Of a stretch of DNA of 64,000 bases, positions 54,717 to 64,000 are shown one piece after another. Position 1 is the first letter of the stretch; every line of letters starts with the position of its first letter. A program made the translations under genes and the position numbers. The notes beneath the pieces were generated by a model. It ran no database searches and was not told the origin of the DNA. It saw only the letters and a list, made by a program, of their open reading frames with translations. Location: contig JAMRYE010000005.1 in assembly GCA_024082115.1 (NCBI GenBank), positions 682,001 to 746,000 of the forward strand, in the 5' to 3' direction. The DNA is from Rhinocladiella similis. Taxonomy: Eukaryota > Ascomycota > Eurotiomycetes > Chaetothyriales > Herpotrichiellaceae.

Positions 54717-56199
54717 TCATCCAAACAAGATACGATTTCCTTCCTCAATGATATCTCTTTCTCCCTGGGTCATGCCGGTCTCGATGTCCCAAGACCTCTT
54801 GCCCAAGCCCATAGCCCTCAATCCTCCTTCATTGACCATGGCCCAATTTACAGCATCCTTGAAGCCTAGTTCCCCATCGCTACCGGCGCCCGGGAAGTCT
54901 GGTGGAGGACTGTACCTCAACGCACTTATGCGCTGTTTGTTCAAGAACTCGATGTTTGATCGTGTCATCGCACATGCAGGAATGTACAAGACACTACTAT
55001 CTCCTGTCCCGTGGTGCTCCTTGTCCACCGCGTGAATCATATCGCAGTGCCATGCAACATAATCTCCAGGCTCGACCTGGGGCATACTGACCATGGTGGT
55101 CTCAAGGTCCAGGTCTGGGTGTGTTTCGGTATTGTACTCTTGACACGCACCAGGAACTGAATTCGGGAACGTGGCGTCCAGATTCAACTTGCCCGACGCT
55201 GGGTCAAAGAAGGGTCTCATGATCAGGTAAGCCGTGGCGTGTCTCACCAAAGGACATACTTTTAGCGTGCCTTCTCCTGGGCCAGTTGATGACATGCTCA
55301 ACCACCCTTGGAAAAGGCGGAACATGCTACATGCGCCGGCGCCATTGTACAAGTCCATCCGCGCGTTGATCCGATGGCGAGCGTCATATGGATCATAGTC
55401 TTCCCATTTACCGTTCAGGATAGCCTGATATACTCGGGAGTATTCTGGGTCTTCCCATCGCTCAAGACTGCCGCCGTCAGTGTGCGGGCCCAGCGCGAAC
55501 TTGGCATCACCAGGCTGTCGGATGCGAAAGCGGTCGGCATAGGAGAGGGGATAAGTCGTCGAAATCTCTGATGTCGGGTCGGACGAATGCCAGAAGGAAG
55601 CCAGGAACGATTGTGCTTTCAGCATGTTCGGATGCGCACGAGCTTGAACTTGTGAAGGCGTCCAATACAATTCGTACACTGCTGGGTTGTCTGGAGGGAA
55701 GGCCTTGACCTTGGGCTGATTCGCTGAGATGTAATCTCGAGCTTGCTGCTTCAAGGCCAATGCCTCATCCCGAGGCAAGACGTTGCGAATAACGGCAGTG
55801 CCTCGATGGCGTATAGCATCGATCTTTGCGCGGGGGACAGTGCCAGATGCGACTTCTTTGTAGTCGATGCTGGGTATGACCTAGATTGTGTAAGAGTAAG
55901 TCAGTTGTCGACATCCTCGAAAGGTATGACAGTAAGGAGTAGTTCCCATAACATACACTGCTGCCGTCTGACTTTATCTCCTCAATCTCCTTCTTCAGGC
56001 TAGCGAGGAGCCTCTGCCAAGATGCAGTAATTCTTTCTTCATTGCCTTTGATCAGCGACTTTTTCAAGTCACTAAACCGCGATGGTAATGGGTCAGGCTT
56101 CTTGCCAGACAGTGATGGGAAGACCGAGCTAATATCACCGGCCTCTTTGGTCATGGTCGACGCGGCCCGATGGGCAACCGTAGCGAGAAGTCGTTTCAT
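54717..56199 (-). CDS. DUF1479 protein, predicted Fe(II)-dependent oxygenase
   Basis: Predicted 468 residues in two exons, intron 55881-55956 (GTATGT...ATCTAG, phase 0). Blocks typical of DUF1479: FPSLSGKKPDPLPSRFSDLK, RITASWQRLLASLKKEI, then after the intron VIPSIDYKEVASG, VYELYWTPSQVQARAHPNM, PLSYADRFRIRQPGDAKFAL with GPHTDGGSLERW next (the HxD iron ligands), and GDYVAWHCDMIHAV with the distal His. This family resembles 2-oxoglutarate-type oxygenases (bacterial YbiU); the substrate is unknown. MKRLLATVAHRAASTM at the start looks like a possible mitochondrial presequence; ATG 56154 is an alternative start. Divergent from the SDR. Confidence 0.9.
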
Positions 56200-56768
56200 A
56201 CTTGGACGCAGTATATGGTAAATCTTTGTTCCTTTTCGTCCTTTTCTCTTTTTCGAATTCCTTCTGGGAATCCTGTTTGATCCTGTCTCATTTATGCTCA
56301 GCTGTTCCGACATCATGTCCGGATAGGGTTCCAGATCTAGATTAGCGCTAACTCGTTGCGGGCGCGGGTGCTCTGCTGCGCCGTACTTAACTTTATCAGC
56401 CAAACGGTTTTCCGGGGGTTGGCACCGATGGGATGAGGAGACCGGCGCGAGTTGGCCCTGGGACCTCGGCCCCAAGTGAAGGAGCGGCCGACGATGAGGG
56501 GAGGGCGTAAACCAAACCGACTATATGTACTCCGTAGTCGGGCGTAGGTCCTGTACATATATACAGAGGATGCCTTTGCTGAGTGAGAAGCTTTGAAAAA
56601 ACTCCTTCCTGCCTGTGATTAGCTCGTATTACACCTGACTATTGTATAAGAGGTGACGAGCCGACGAACCGACGGACATTCGAATCACCTCCGCCTTGTT
56701 CAAGTCTCAGCGTCGCTGGAAGTACCAGTGACCAACACCAGTCATAGAGAGAAACACTGTTGTCGACA
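56200..56768. promoter_or_regulatory. Divergent promoter, DUF1479 gene / SDR
   Basis: Shared upstream region of the two genes. Contains a TACTCCGTA motif (56528-56536). Confidence 0.5.
56528..56536. repeat. TACTCCGTA intergenic motif
   Basis: Perfect copy of the recurring nonamer inside a divergent promoter. Confidence 0.5.
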
Positions 56769-57893
56769 ATGGCTCAACAGGTTCAAGGAAAGACTGCCAT
56801 TGTAACTGGCGCCGGGTCAGGTAAAGACGCGCCCCGTGCCCCCCTCCCTTTCTTCCCAAGTTTATCACATCACACATGTACCTACCTACCTACCCTAGGG
56901 TATGCTTCGGTACAAGTGATCTGACTGGACATGTTGCTCGAATTCCTAGGAATCAATCTCGAGTTCGCGCGCTTGTTACTCCAAAACGGCGCGAATGTCG
57001 TCTTTGCCGACCTGGCTCTGCGGCCGGAAGCCGAGGAGCTGGTCAAGCAGTACTCGGAAAAGGCTTTGTTCAAGAAAACCGACGTGACGTCCTGGTCCGA
57101 CCTGAACGACATGTTCACCACGGCCATCTCGCGCTTTGGCGGCGTAGACATCGCATGTCCCGGCGCAGGGGTATTTGAACCTCCGTGGAGCGCGTTCTGG
57201 TACCCGCCTGGTTCAGCGCAGTCCAAAGACGACCCTCTCAGCGGCCGGTACAAGCTATTGGACATCAACCTCACGCATCCGATCCGCGTGACGCAGCTTG
57301 CCATGTCGCACTTTTTGAGCGCGTCGCCGCCCTCGAGCCCGTCGAATCCCAAATCTATCGTGCACATTGCGAGCATCGCGGGTGAGACGGTGGGGATAGG
57401 GTACCCTCTGTACCACGTGTCGAAGCACGGGGTGCAAGCTTTGGTGAGGTCGTTGGACAGTCTGGACGAGTCGCATGGGATCCGCGTGACGTGCGTCATG
57501 CCCGGTGTGGTCAAGACGCCCTTGTGGACCGATCATCCGGAGAAACTGAAGTTGGTGAAGCAGGAGGGCGAAGATGCAGACCAGTGGGTGACTCCCGAAG
57601 AAGTCGCACAGGTCATGTTGGCGTGTGTGAAGGATGAGAGAATTGGTGAGAGTATAAGGGGTGCCTCATCCTCGGGTACGAATGGGACAGCAGCGGATGG
57701 AAATGGTGGTGGTGGCATTGTCATCAAGGGAGGGTCGTGTCTCGAGGTTCTGGCTGGGTATGTGAGGGATGTTCCTCTTCTGAACAATGTCGGGCCTTAT
57801 GCTTCGGGAGAACCGGGGGCGACGGTGCAAGGAAAAGAGACATTGTTGGACGAGATTTATGGTGTCTTGAAGCCGGGTTGGGGTTCGTATTGA
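56769..57893 (+). CDS. Short-chain dehydrogenase/reductase
   Basis: Predicted 331 residues in two exons; exon 1 is 52 nt and the intron is 56821-56949. The cofactor site TGAGSGIN spans the splice, confirming it. Further classical SDR motifs: LFKKTDVTSW (base binding), DINLTH (Asn), ASIAG (Ser) and YHVSK (Tyr, Lys). The Asp after strand 2 (VVFADLAL) favours NAD over NADP. The closest type seems to be 15-hydroxyprostaglandin-dehydrogenase-like, common in fungi, with unknown substrate. A Gly-rich insert (NGTAADGNGGGG) near residue 252 is unusual. It is divergent from the DUF1479 gene and might act in the same pathway. Confidence 0.93.
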
Positions 57894-58567
57894 AGAGAAG
57901 TGAGGAATGAGATGCCAGTTCCTTTGGCTGAGATAGAAATATCTTCCGAGGAAGTATGACAGACTTACATACAACATAACGAGTACAACATTTCTAGAAA
58001 GAAACACTTCGTATAGTCTCCACGCTGAAACGGTGTGCTAACGATAACAGAGTAGATGATAAGATCAAGAACACAGGTCCAACCCATCATGTTCCCAAGT
58101 AGTCCTTACTTTGAATAGTCGGTGAGATATCCCGTCACTTGGTAGAACAATAAAAGTAATCAAGGCTGAGGTCCAGGAAGCGGGATTATTTAAAGTACCT
58201 ACCGAGTACAAGTGGGTACCAAGTACCTACTGGGACGACCACAAGCCAGTTTGTTGCGCGTAGCAAATGAGTGACTAAGTAGCATCTCAACGTTGATCCA
58301 TGAGCACCACTCCATCAAGATTTCAGACTGTAAGGCTTTGCATCACACCATACCTCTGCACCGACTACTTGCACATAAAAAGCCCCCGTGGTCGCGTTGG
58401 TGAGGGTTGGCTCCGCATTGTACAAACACAACCTCCTACTACCACCACTACCACAGCATGCAAGCCATCCTGGTGATATTGCGGGCAAGCAGTCCAGTCC
58501 AAGCACCGTGCTTATAGGACCGTCGTCAGGTTCGGGTCAGAGAGCTGCTTCTGGACCAGCATCAAAC
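57894..58567. other. Intergenic
   Basis: No gene seen. A cluster of GTACC/GGTAC-like words lies near 58195-58235. The open frame that precedes the next gene lacks an ATG before 58568. Confidence 0.5.
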
Positions 58568-59101
58568 ATGGATCAAGCACTCGAAGACGCCATCCAGTGC
58601 GCGGCGGAGCCACGAGTCAGACGTGTCTTGCTCAAGATATGTAAGGAGAACCCTGTCTGTCGTGAAGCGGTCACCAAAGAGCTCCTCCTCGTGACGCCGG
58701 CGGGGGAAGAAGACAAAGGCGAAAAAAGAGCTCGCTATGCCTACGAAATATGCAGTCAATGCGAAGAGGAATTCAATGTCGAAGAGAACGACTTGGCCGA
58801 CGACTTGTGCCGGTATCATCCTGGTGAGTTTCGACTTGCTACATTCCACTGCAAGGGCCTAGGCACCCCGGCAACACGCTGACTCGCAGACGTGACGTAC
58901 AGGCAGTAGAAAATGTGCCACGAGTTGTTCGATGACTTGGAAACGGGGAGAGATGGCGATCCGGAAGACTACGAGGACGATCCGGACTTTGCGGAGGCGT
59001 GCAACTGGGATTGTTGCGGTGGGAATGGGATCACAGATGGCTGTGGAGTGACGAAACATCAACCGGATGAGACGAAGAGGATCAAACTCGGGCGAGTCTG
59101 A
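58568..59101 (+). CDS. Cys-rich fungal protein, in-frame stop at exon 2
   Basis: Starts MDQALEDAIQCAAEPRVRRV at ATG 58568. Residues about 50-82 have YAYEICSQCEEEFNVEEND and CRYHPG, a zinc-knuckle-like pattern found in a family of fungal hypothetical proteins. A good intron follows (58826-58889; donor GTGAGT, branch GCTGAC, acceptor CGCAG). The spliced frame then meets TAG at 58907-58909 after seven codons, yet continues in the same frame with MCHELFDDLETGRDGDPEDY, NWDCCGGNGITDGC and a natural end at 59101, as the family needs. No other acceptor fits both phase and stop. So the gene is either broken by one base or truncated to about 90 residues. Function unknown. Confidence 0.5.
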
Positions 59102-59812
59102 GAGTGAGATGCGTGGGATTGTAGCTTATGGGCTTTGAGAACGCGGACTGATGGGTGTGGAATCCTCCCCTCAAGAGAAGATGATGTGTTTGCTGGATCT
59201 GGGCGGCCCATGTACTTGCATCTTCATCATTGATGAATTGACAAACGCACAAATTTTGCATCCTCGATCGATTCAGCAGAGGGAGAGTGTATCCAACGGC
59301 ATCGACGTCTAGGCTGTTCTGAAGTGAATTGATATCGACCCTCTGAACTCCTGGCTGGGGCTGAGTCTTCGATCCGAATAACTATCCGCGCGGCCAGATC
59401 TACAGGGACACGGGCACAGTTATGGGACCGATCTAGATTCGATCTGGGCATGCCCTTTGCTCCCATCGATTGCCTTCGAGAAGGTCATGTTGTCTAAAAA
59501 TCCAGAGATGGTAGATGGTAGACGTGTATGGCCATTCACGGTCGATATACACCATGAACAACTGTATGAAGCCCGCTCAGACAAAGTCACAAAGGCCAAT
59601 ACCAACGCAAGATTTGGAGTGTTCAATGTCCAATGACAATGGTTAAGGCATCGATAAATCTAAGTTTGGGTACCATCAATGGTCTCGCTTCGTACACCAA
59701 AAATGGACTGCCACGTCGTTGAAGATAAACACCTAGGTATTTAGTAGAGCATGGTGAGCTCGTCGTAGTGCTCAGAGCAGCATTGCAAACGGTCAATCTT
59801 TTGAACAGCATC
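59102..59812. other. Intergenic
   Basis: Promoter side of the SAT gene. No gene seen. Confidence 0.5.
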
Positions 59813-61306
59813 ATGCGAGAGATTATCGTTTTCGCAGATCAAAGTGCCAATAGTCATGTCGTACTGCAAGAGGCCTGCAGACGACGTGACCATGTCCATC
59901 TCCAGGATTTCCTGTATCGAGCAACAGAAGCTCTGAAGCGAGAGGACGACTGCCAATTCCAAGTCCTCACAACCACTATCGGACTCTCCTCGCTGGGAGA
60001 GCTCATTGAACAGTATACCATGATCTCTCACACGGATGCCTCGTTCGAATGTGCACTCTTGTGCATGTCGCAGTTTGCCCACTTTGTCAGGTTCGTACAC
60101 CTTCGACACAGAGTCTCCCTATGCTAATCACCTCCAAGCATATACGAAGACAAGTCCCCTGCTTACCTTCGGCAGACCCCGGAAACGTGCTTGATAGGCA
60201 TGGGCCTTGGTCTCATCGTTGCAAACGCAGTGGCTTCAGCCGATTCATTGCCTGCATTGATCCCTCTCGCTGTGGAATCTGTCTTGGTGGCCTTCAGATT
60301 AGGATCTCACTTACAACATGCTGCCACTCAACTGGGAAGCAATTCTCTCGGCCAGCATTGGTCAAAGGCGTTTCACCATGACGAGGTCATTGTCCGACAT
60401 GCAATGAATACGTTCCACAAGCAAGAAAATACCCGCCCACACTCGAAACTTAGACTAAGCATGGTGACTTCGGAATATGTCATCGTTTCAGGACCTGCTT
60501 CTGCGCTAGTCGAGTTCTCCAAGTGCCTACCTTCGGATGAGTCAAATAGGCGGAGTCCTAGGGAGGTCTACTCACCTCACCAGCTAATGCATCTGATCCC
60601 TCCGTCGATTGTCAAAACCCACGTTATCTGTTCCTCCAGGAAGAGGCATTTCAACGCGTCTGAACCCCGCATGCCGGTTTTCAGCGGGTCAAACACCAAA
60701 CCCTTACCTGGCATGGCTCCTCTTGAAAGTCTTCAAAACGCTATTCGAGAAATCACAACATCGACCTCGAGATGGACAGAGCTCTTCGAAGGTCGGTTTC
60801 CGCGTTGGCGGCAGACGCTTAGGGTGGTAACGCCAGGCTCAATACTTCGAAGTAGCAGTGTTTTTGAAGAACTTGCTTCCCGGAACTTTGGGATCACATA
60901 TGAAGATCTGTCAAGCTGGGTCTCATCAGATCACCAGCAGCAATCTTCAGATGTCTTGTCTGTTGAGAGCGTTAGGCATTTTGCCGAGCTACGAGTCGCA
61001 TTTTTGCTGCCGCACACACATAGCTCGTCAAAAGCCCACAGTCACAAAACAAGAGTAGACTTGCACTTGCGTCCTGCCACCTTCAGGGCCGACTCCGGTT
61101 ACGCTTCTGAGGATGAACGGCCTGGCCAAACCAATACTGGAAGAGAGGAAATTGGTCTTGCGGAGCTAATCTCGGTGGACAATAAGCAAGAATCATTCTC
61201 GAGGATAGAGGCAGCTTTTGCGGCGGTTGCAAAAGAACTGGTGCTTGGTGTTGAAGCCTATCCAGGTCATCCGATACAAACCACGGTAACTGCGCCTGTT
61301 GTATGA
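59813..61306 (+). CDS. Stand-alone SAT-domain protein (starter unit:ACP transacylase-like)
   Basis: Predicted 481 residues in two exons, intron 60091-60138. It begins MREIIVFADQSANSHV and follows the SAT domain of non-reducing polyketide synthases through residues 1-250: FLYRATEALKRE, ALLCMSQFAHFVR, a nucleophile elbow, AVESVLVAFRLGSHL, SEYVIVSGPASALVEFSKCL, then PREVYSPHQLMHL with the expected His. The elbow reads G113-M-G-L-G117, so the Cys of the usual GxCxG is Gly; a Cys sits five residues earlier (C110). The rest is not a ketosynthase: it keeps a PGSILRSS block seen at the end of SAT regions, then low-complexity sequence. A KS, AT and ACP are absent, and the next gene is RAD1. Either a relic of a synthase or a separate, possibly non-catalytic SAT. 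Confidence 0.82.
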
Positions 61307-61642
61307 CGTGTAGACTGGAGGGTGTCCGATTCGTACTTGTCACCTTCAGCTCGTAGGCGTGGTGTAAGATAGGTACGTGGATGCCGGGGCAAGCCACGCA
61401 ACCATGTCACTTGATAAAGGATGATGGCTACATAGAACAGCGCAACGGAAAAGCTGTTGTTCAAGATACCTAGTTATGATTGAGCGCGAAGTCGGCACGT
61501 TGAGAGTGCACACGTAATGTTTCTATGTTCCGCCGTACATGGCATGGAGAAGCGTAGGGTACAAGACGCACAAAATCTACCCTTGACAAAGAAGCCTGTT
61601 CTGATCAAATGCTCAACACATATTGAACAACAACATGTAATC
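61307..61642. other. Intergenic, RAD1 promoter
   Basis: Short gap between the SAT gene and RAD1, same strand. Nothing specific seen. Confidence 0.5.
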
Positions 61643-64000
61643 ATGCCGGCGGCAACATCTCAGCCGCCGGTGAAGCTCTCACTTCCCCTGGTAAGTGATC
61701 ACCAGTCTTGCCTTTAGCGAAGATTTCTCCTCAAGCGATGCTTTCTACGCGCCATGTGATCGCCACCTTACTGCTGATATCAGCAAGCCTTCTTGACTCA
61801 CGCTAACTTACATAGCAATTTCAGCAGGAGATCTTCCAACTTCTACGCGCCGAAGATGTCCTAGTGATACTTGCTCGTGGCTTAGGACTGCTCAAGATCG
61901 TCACAAATCTGCTTCACTCATACGATGCTGCGGGCAATTCCCTCGTCATCATTGTTGGAGCGGAAGACCGCGAAAATGAGTGGATTGGAGAGGCTCTCGC
62001 AGAGCATTATGCCATCTCTCGCTCCCCTCTCGCAAAGGGGCTCCGTGTTATTAACACGGACAAGGCAACTGTGGCGACTCGTGAGAAGATTTACTCGGAA
62101 GGAGGAATCGTCTCAGTCACGAGTCGTATTCTCATCGTTGATTTATTGTCAAAGCTCTTGGATCCTGAGACTGTTACCGGCTTGATTGTTTTACATGCAG
62201 AAAAGGCCATTGCTACCACTACTGAAGCATTCATCGCACGCATCTTTCGACAACATAACAAGATCGGATTCCTCAAAGCGTTTAGCGACTCACCGGAGCC
62301 TCTCACCTCTTCGTATGCACCCTTGTCGACTATGATGAGGAACCTTTTCCTAAGGAAACCATCGCTATGGCCACGCTTCCACGTATCAATCGCGCAAAGT
62401 TTGGAAGGAAAGAAAAAGGCCGATGTTATTGAACTTGAAATTCCCATGACAGATTCAATGAGGGCGATTCAGAATGCTGTCATGGAATGTGTAGAGATGA
62501 GCATATCTGAGCTCAAGAAAGCTAATCCTGCATTGGAGATGGATGACTGGACTCCTGATTCTGCATTGCACCAGAACTTCGATGCTATCGTTCGGCGACA
62601 ACTTGATCCCGTATGGCATCGAGTCAGCTGGCGTACAAAGCAGATTGCAAATGATCTGACAGTTCTGCGATCGATCCTGCACTCACTACTCAGCTACGAC
62701 TCAGTGTCACTCTTGAAGTATCTGGACACTGTTCTTGCGACGCATTCGCCTCCGACAGGCTCAACGAGACAGGACCAATCGCCCTGGCTCTTTTCTGATG
62801 CTGCTTCCACTATCTTCCAGTCAGCCAAAGATCGAGTCTACAAAGGCAAGGCTGAAGACAGCAATGCACTGCCGACATCGAAATTGCCAGACTCACTGAG
62901 TCCCGTGCTGGAAGAACAGCCAAAGTGGACCGTGCTGGCAGAAATATTACGAGAGATTGAGCTGGATGCTTACTTGAATCCGAGGCTGAGGGACGACTCT
63001 AATGACACCATCCTCATCATGTGCAACGATCAGCGAACATGTCGTCAAGTCAAAGAATATCTTCAAACAATGCATGTCAAGCCGCTGGCACAGGACATGG
63101 CAGATGGCCAAGCACCTCATGAGATAGAAGCGGAGGAAGAACGAGGCTCTGCCGAATTCATGATGAGGAGAAAACTCAGAGAATACCTGGGCTGGAGAAA
63201 GACTTTTGCTCAAGTCAGTGCATCTTTGTTCGAGGAGAACCAGAAATCCCTGAATGACATCAAAGGCAACACCGCTGCATCCCGCCTGAACAGCAAAGCG
63301 CCTGTGAACAAGCGTAGACGTGTCCGTGGTGGTGGCGGTGGCGGCTTGGGTTTGACACGCGGTGCCAATGGTGCCGTGGCCGTTTCGGAAGATAAAGCTG
63401 CACAAGTTGCCGGTCTCCTTGCCGAGCTGCGACCAACCGAGTCAGAAGCTGGGCAAAAGGAGGATATTATTGTTGACAACCTGAACGACGCAGGAGAAGA
63501 TTTCTTCGAGCTGTACGAACCTGACGATCAGATTGTGGTGCATCCGTATGATGGCGACCAAGACGACCAACTTCTCGAAGAACTACGTCCGAGGTATATC
63601 ATTATGTATTCACCAGCGCCAGACTTCATCCGCAGAGTCGAGGTGTACCGATCAAGTCATTCGGACAGAATCGTTCGTGCATATTTCATGTATTACGGCG
63701 GCAGTGTGGAAGAACAGCGATATCTATCTGCCGTCAGACGTGAGAAAGATGCCTTTACCAAACTGATCAGAGAACGTGGTACTATGGCCGTCACAATGAC
63801 CGACTCCAATGTTGACCCTCAGGAAGCTTTCCTCCGTACTGTCAATACTCGCATTGCTGGAGGTGGACGACTTGCAGCAACAGCCGCTCCTCCGACGGTA
63901 GTTGTTGATGTTCGAGAGTTTCGATCAGCTTTGCCTAGTTTACTGCATGGTCGGAGCATGGCTGTCGTTCCTTGTCAGCTTACAGTCGGTGATTATGTCT
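61643..64000 (+). CDS. RAD1: DNA repair endonuclease RAD1/XPF, 3' end outside window
   Basis: Two exons visible: 61643-61690 (16 codons, MPAATSQPPVKLSLPL) and 61816 to the window end; the intron of 125 nt ends in CATAG. The join gives LSLPLQFQQEIFQLLRAED, then LVILARGLGLLKIVTNLL, the start of the SF2-type helicase-like domain. GAEDRENEWIGEALAEHYAI, VINTDKATVATREKIY and GIVSVTSRILIVDLLSKLLD are strong XPF/Rad1 blocks. A central region with basic and Gly-rich stretches follows (NKRRRVRGGGGGG). The last visible part, VVVDVREFRSALPSLLHGRS and VPCQLTVGDYV, is the start of the ERCC4 nuclease; the ERKxxxD active site lies beyond the window. With Rad10 it cuts 5' of lesions in nucleotide excision repair. 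Confidence 0.97.

Noticed and set aside
56882..57514. 210-codon minus-strand open frame
   Set aside because: Antisense to the SDR gene.

Overview
The window is nuclear DNA of a filamentous ascomycete (Pezizomycotina). Evidence: about 29 protein genes on both strands, most split by short spliceosomal introns (44-129 nt, GT-AG, often with a CTAAC/CTGAC branch site); Zn2Cys6 regulators, WSC, DUF1996 and 2EXR-like families; an orphan SAT domain of the non-reducing polyketide synthase type; and a complex I subunit. No rRNA, tRNA, CRISPR or intact transposon was seen. The class cannot be fixed from sequence alone. Exon models were built by hand; wherever splicing is stated, the exons keep one reading frame.

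Layout. 0-8 kb: the 3' end of an alpha/beta hydrolase, a secreted DUF1996/WSC protein, a broken 2EXR-like gene, a DUF2423 nucleolar protein and a Siz/PIAS SUMO E3 ligase. 8-16 kb is housekeeping: EFM7 and EFM4 (two eEF1A methyltransferases) head to head, SRP receptor alpha, MPC2 and the complex I B8 subunit head to head, and a LigB-type dioxygenase. 16-22 kb holds the most unusual locus: a divergent pair of membrane proteins. One appears to fuse a trypsin-like protease to a fungal CorA-like membrane module; the other belongs to a widespread fungal family with a C-terminal membrane segment. 22-38 kb: an arrestin-like gene with a frame break, a Zn2Cys6 factor, a MOSC protein, an Osh4-type lipid transfer protein, a D-amino-acid oxidase ending in SKL, and a GT31-like glycosyltransferase.

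38.6-44.7 kb looks like a small nucleobase-use cluster: zinc deaminase, NCS1 permease, 2-oxoglutarate dioxygenase and Zn2Cys6 factor. The permease and dioxygenase share a promoter with three TGATAA (AreA-type GATA) sites. A CRIB protein follows, then 6.6 kb with no gene I can support. The right end has a DUF1479 oxygenase and an SDR (divergent), a Cys-rich protein with an in-frame stop, a stand-alone SAT protein whose nucleophile motif is GxGxG, and the first three quarters or so of RAD1/XPF.

Four genes (2EXR-like, arrestin-like, second Zn2Cys6 factor, Cys-rich protein) carry an apparent single-site disruption. Reads or RNA-seq would separate real mutation, unusual introns and assembly error.
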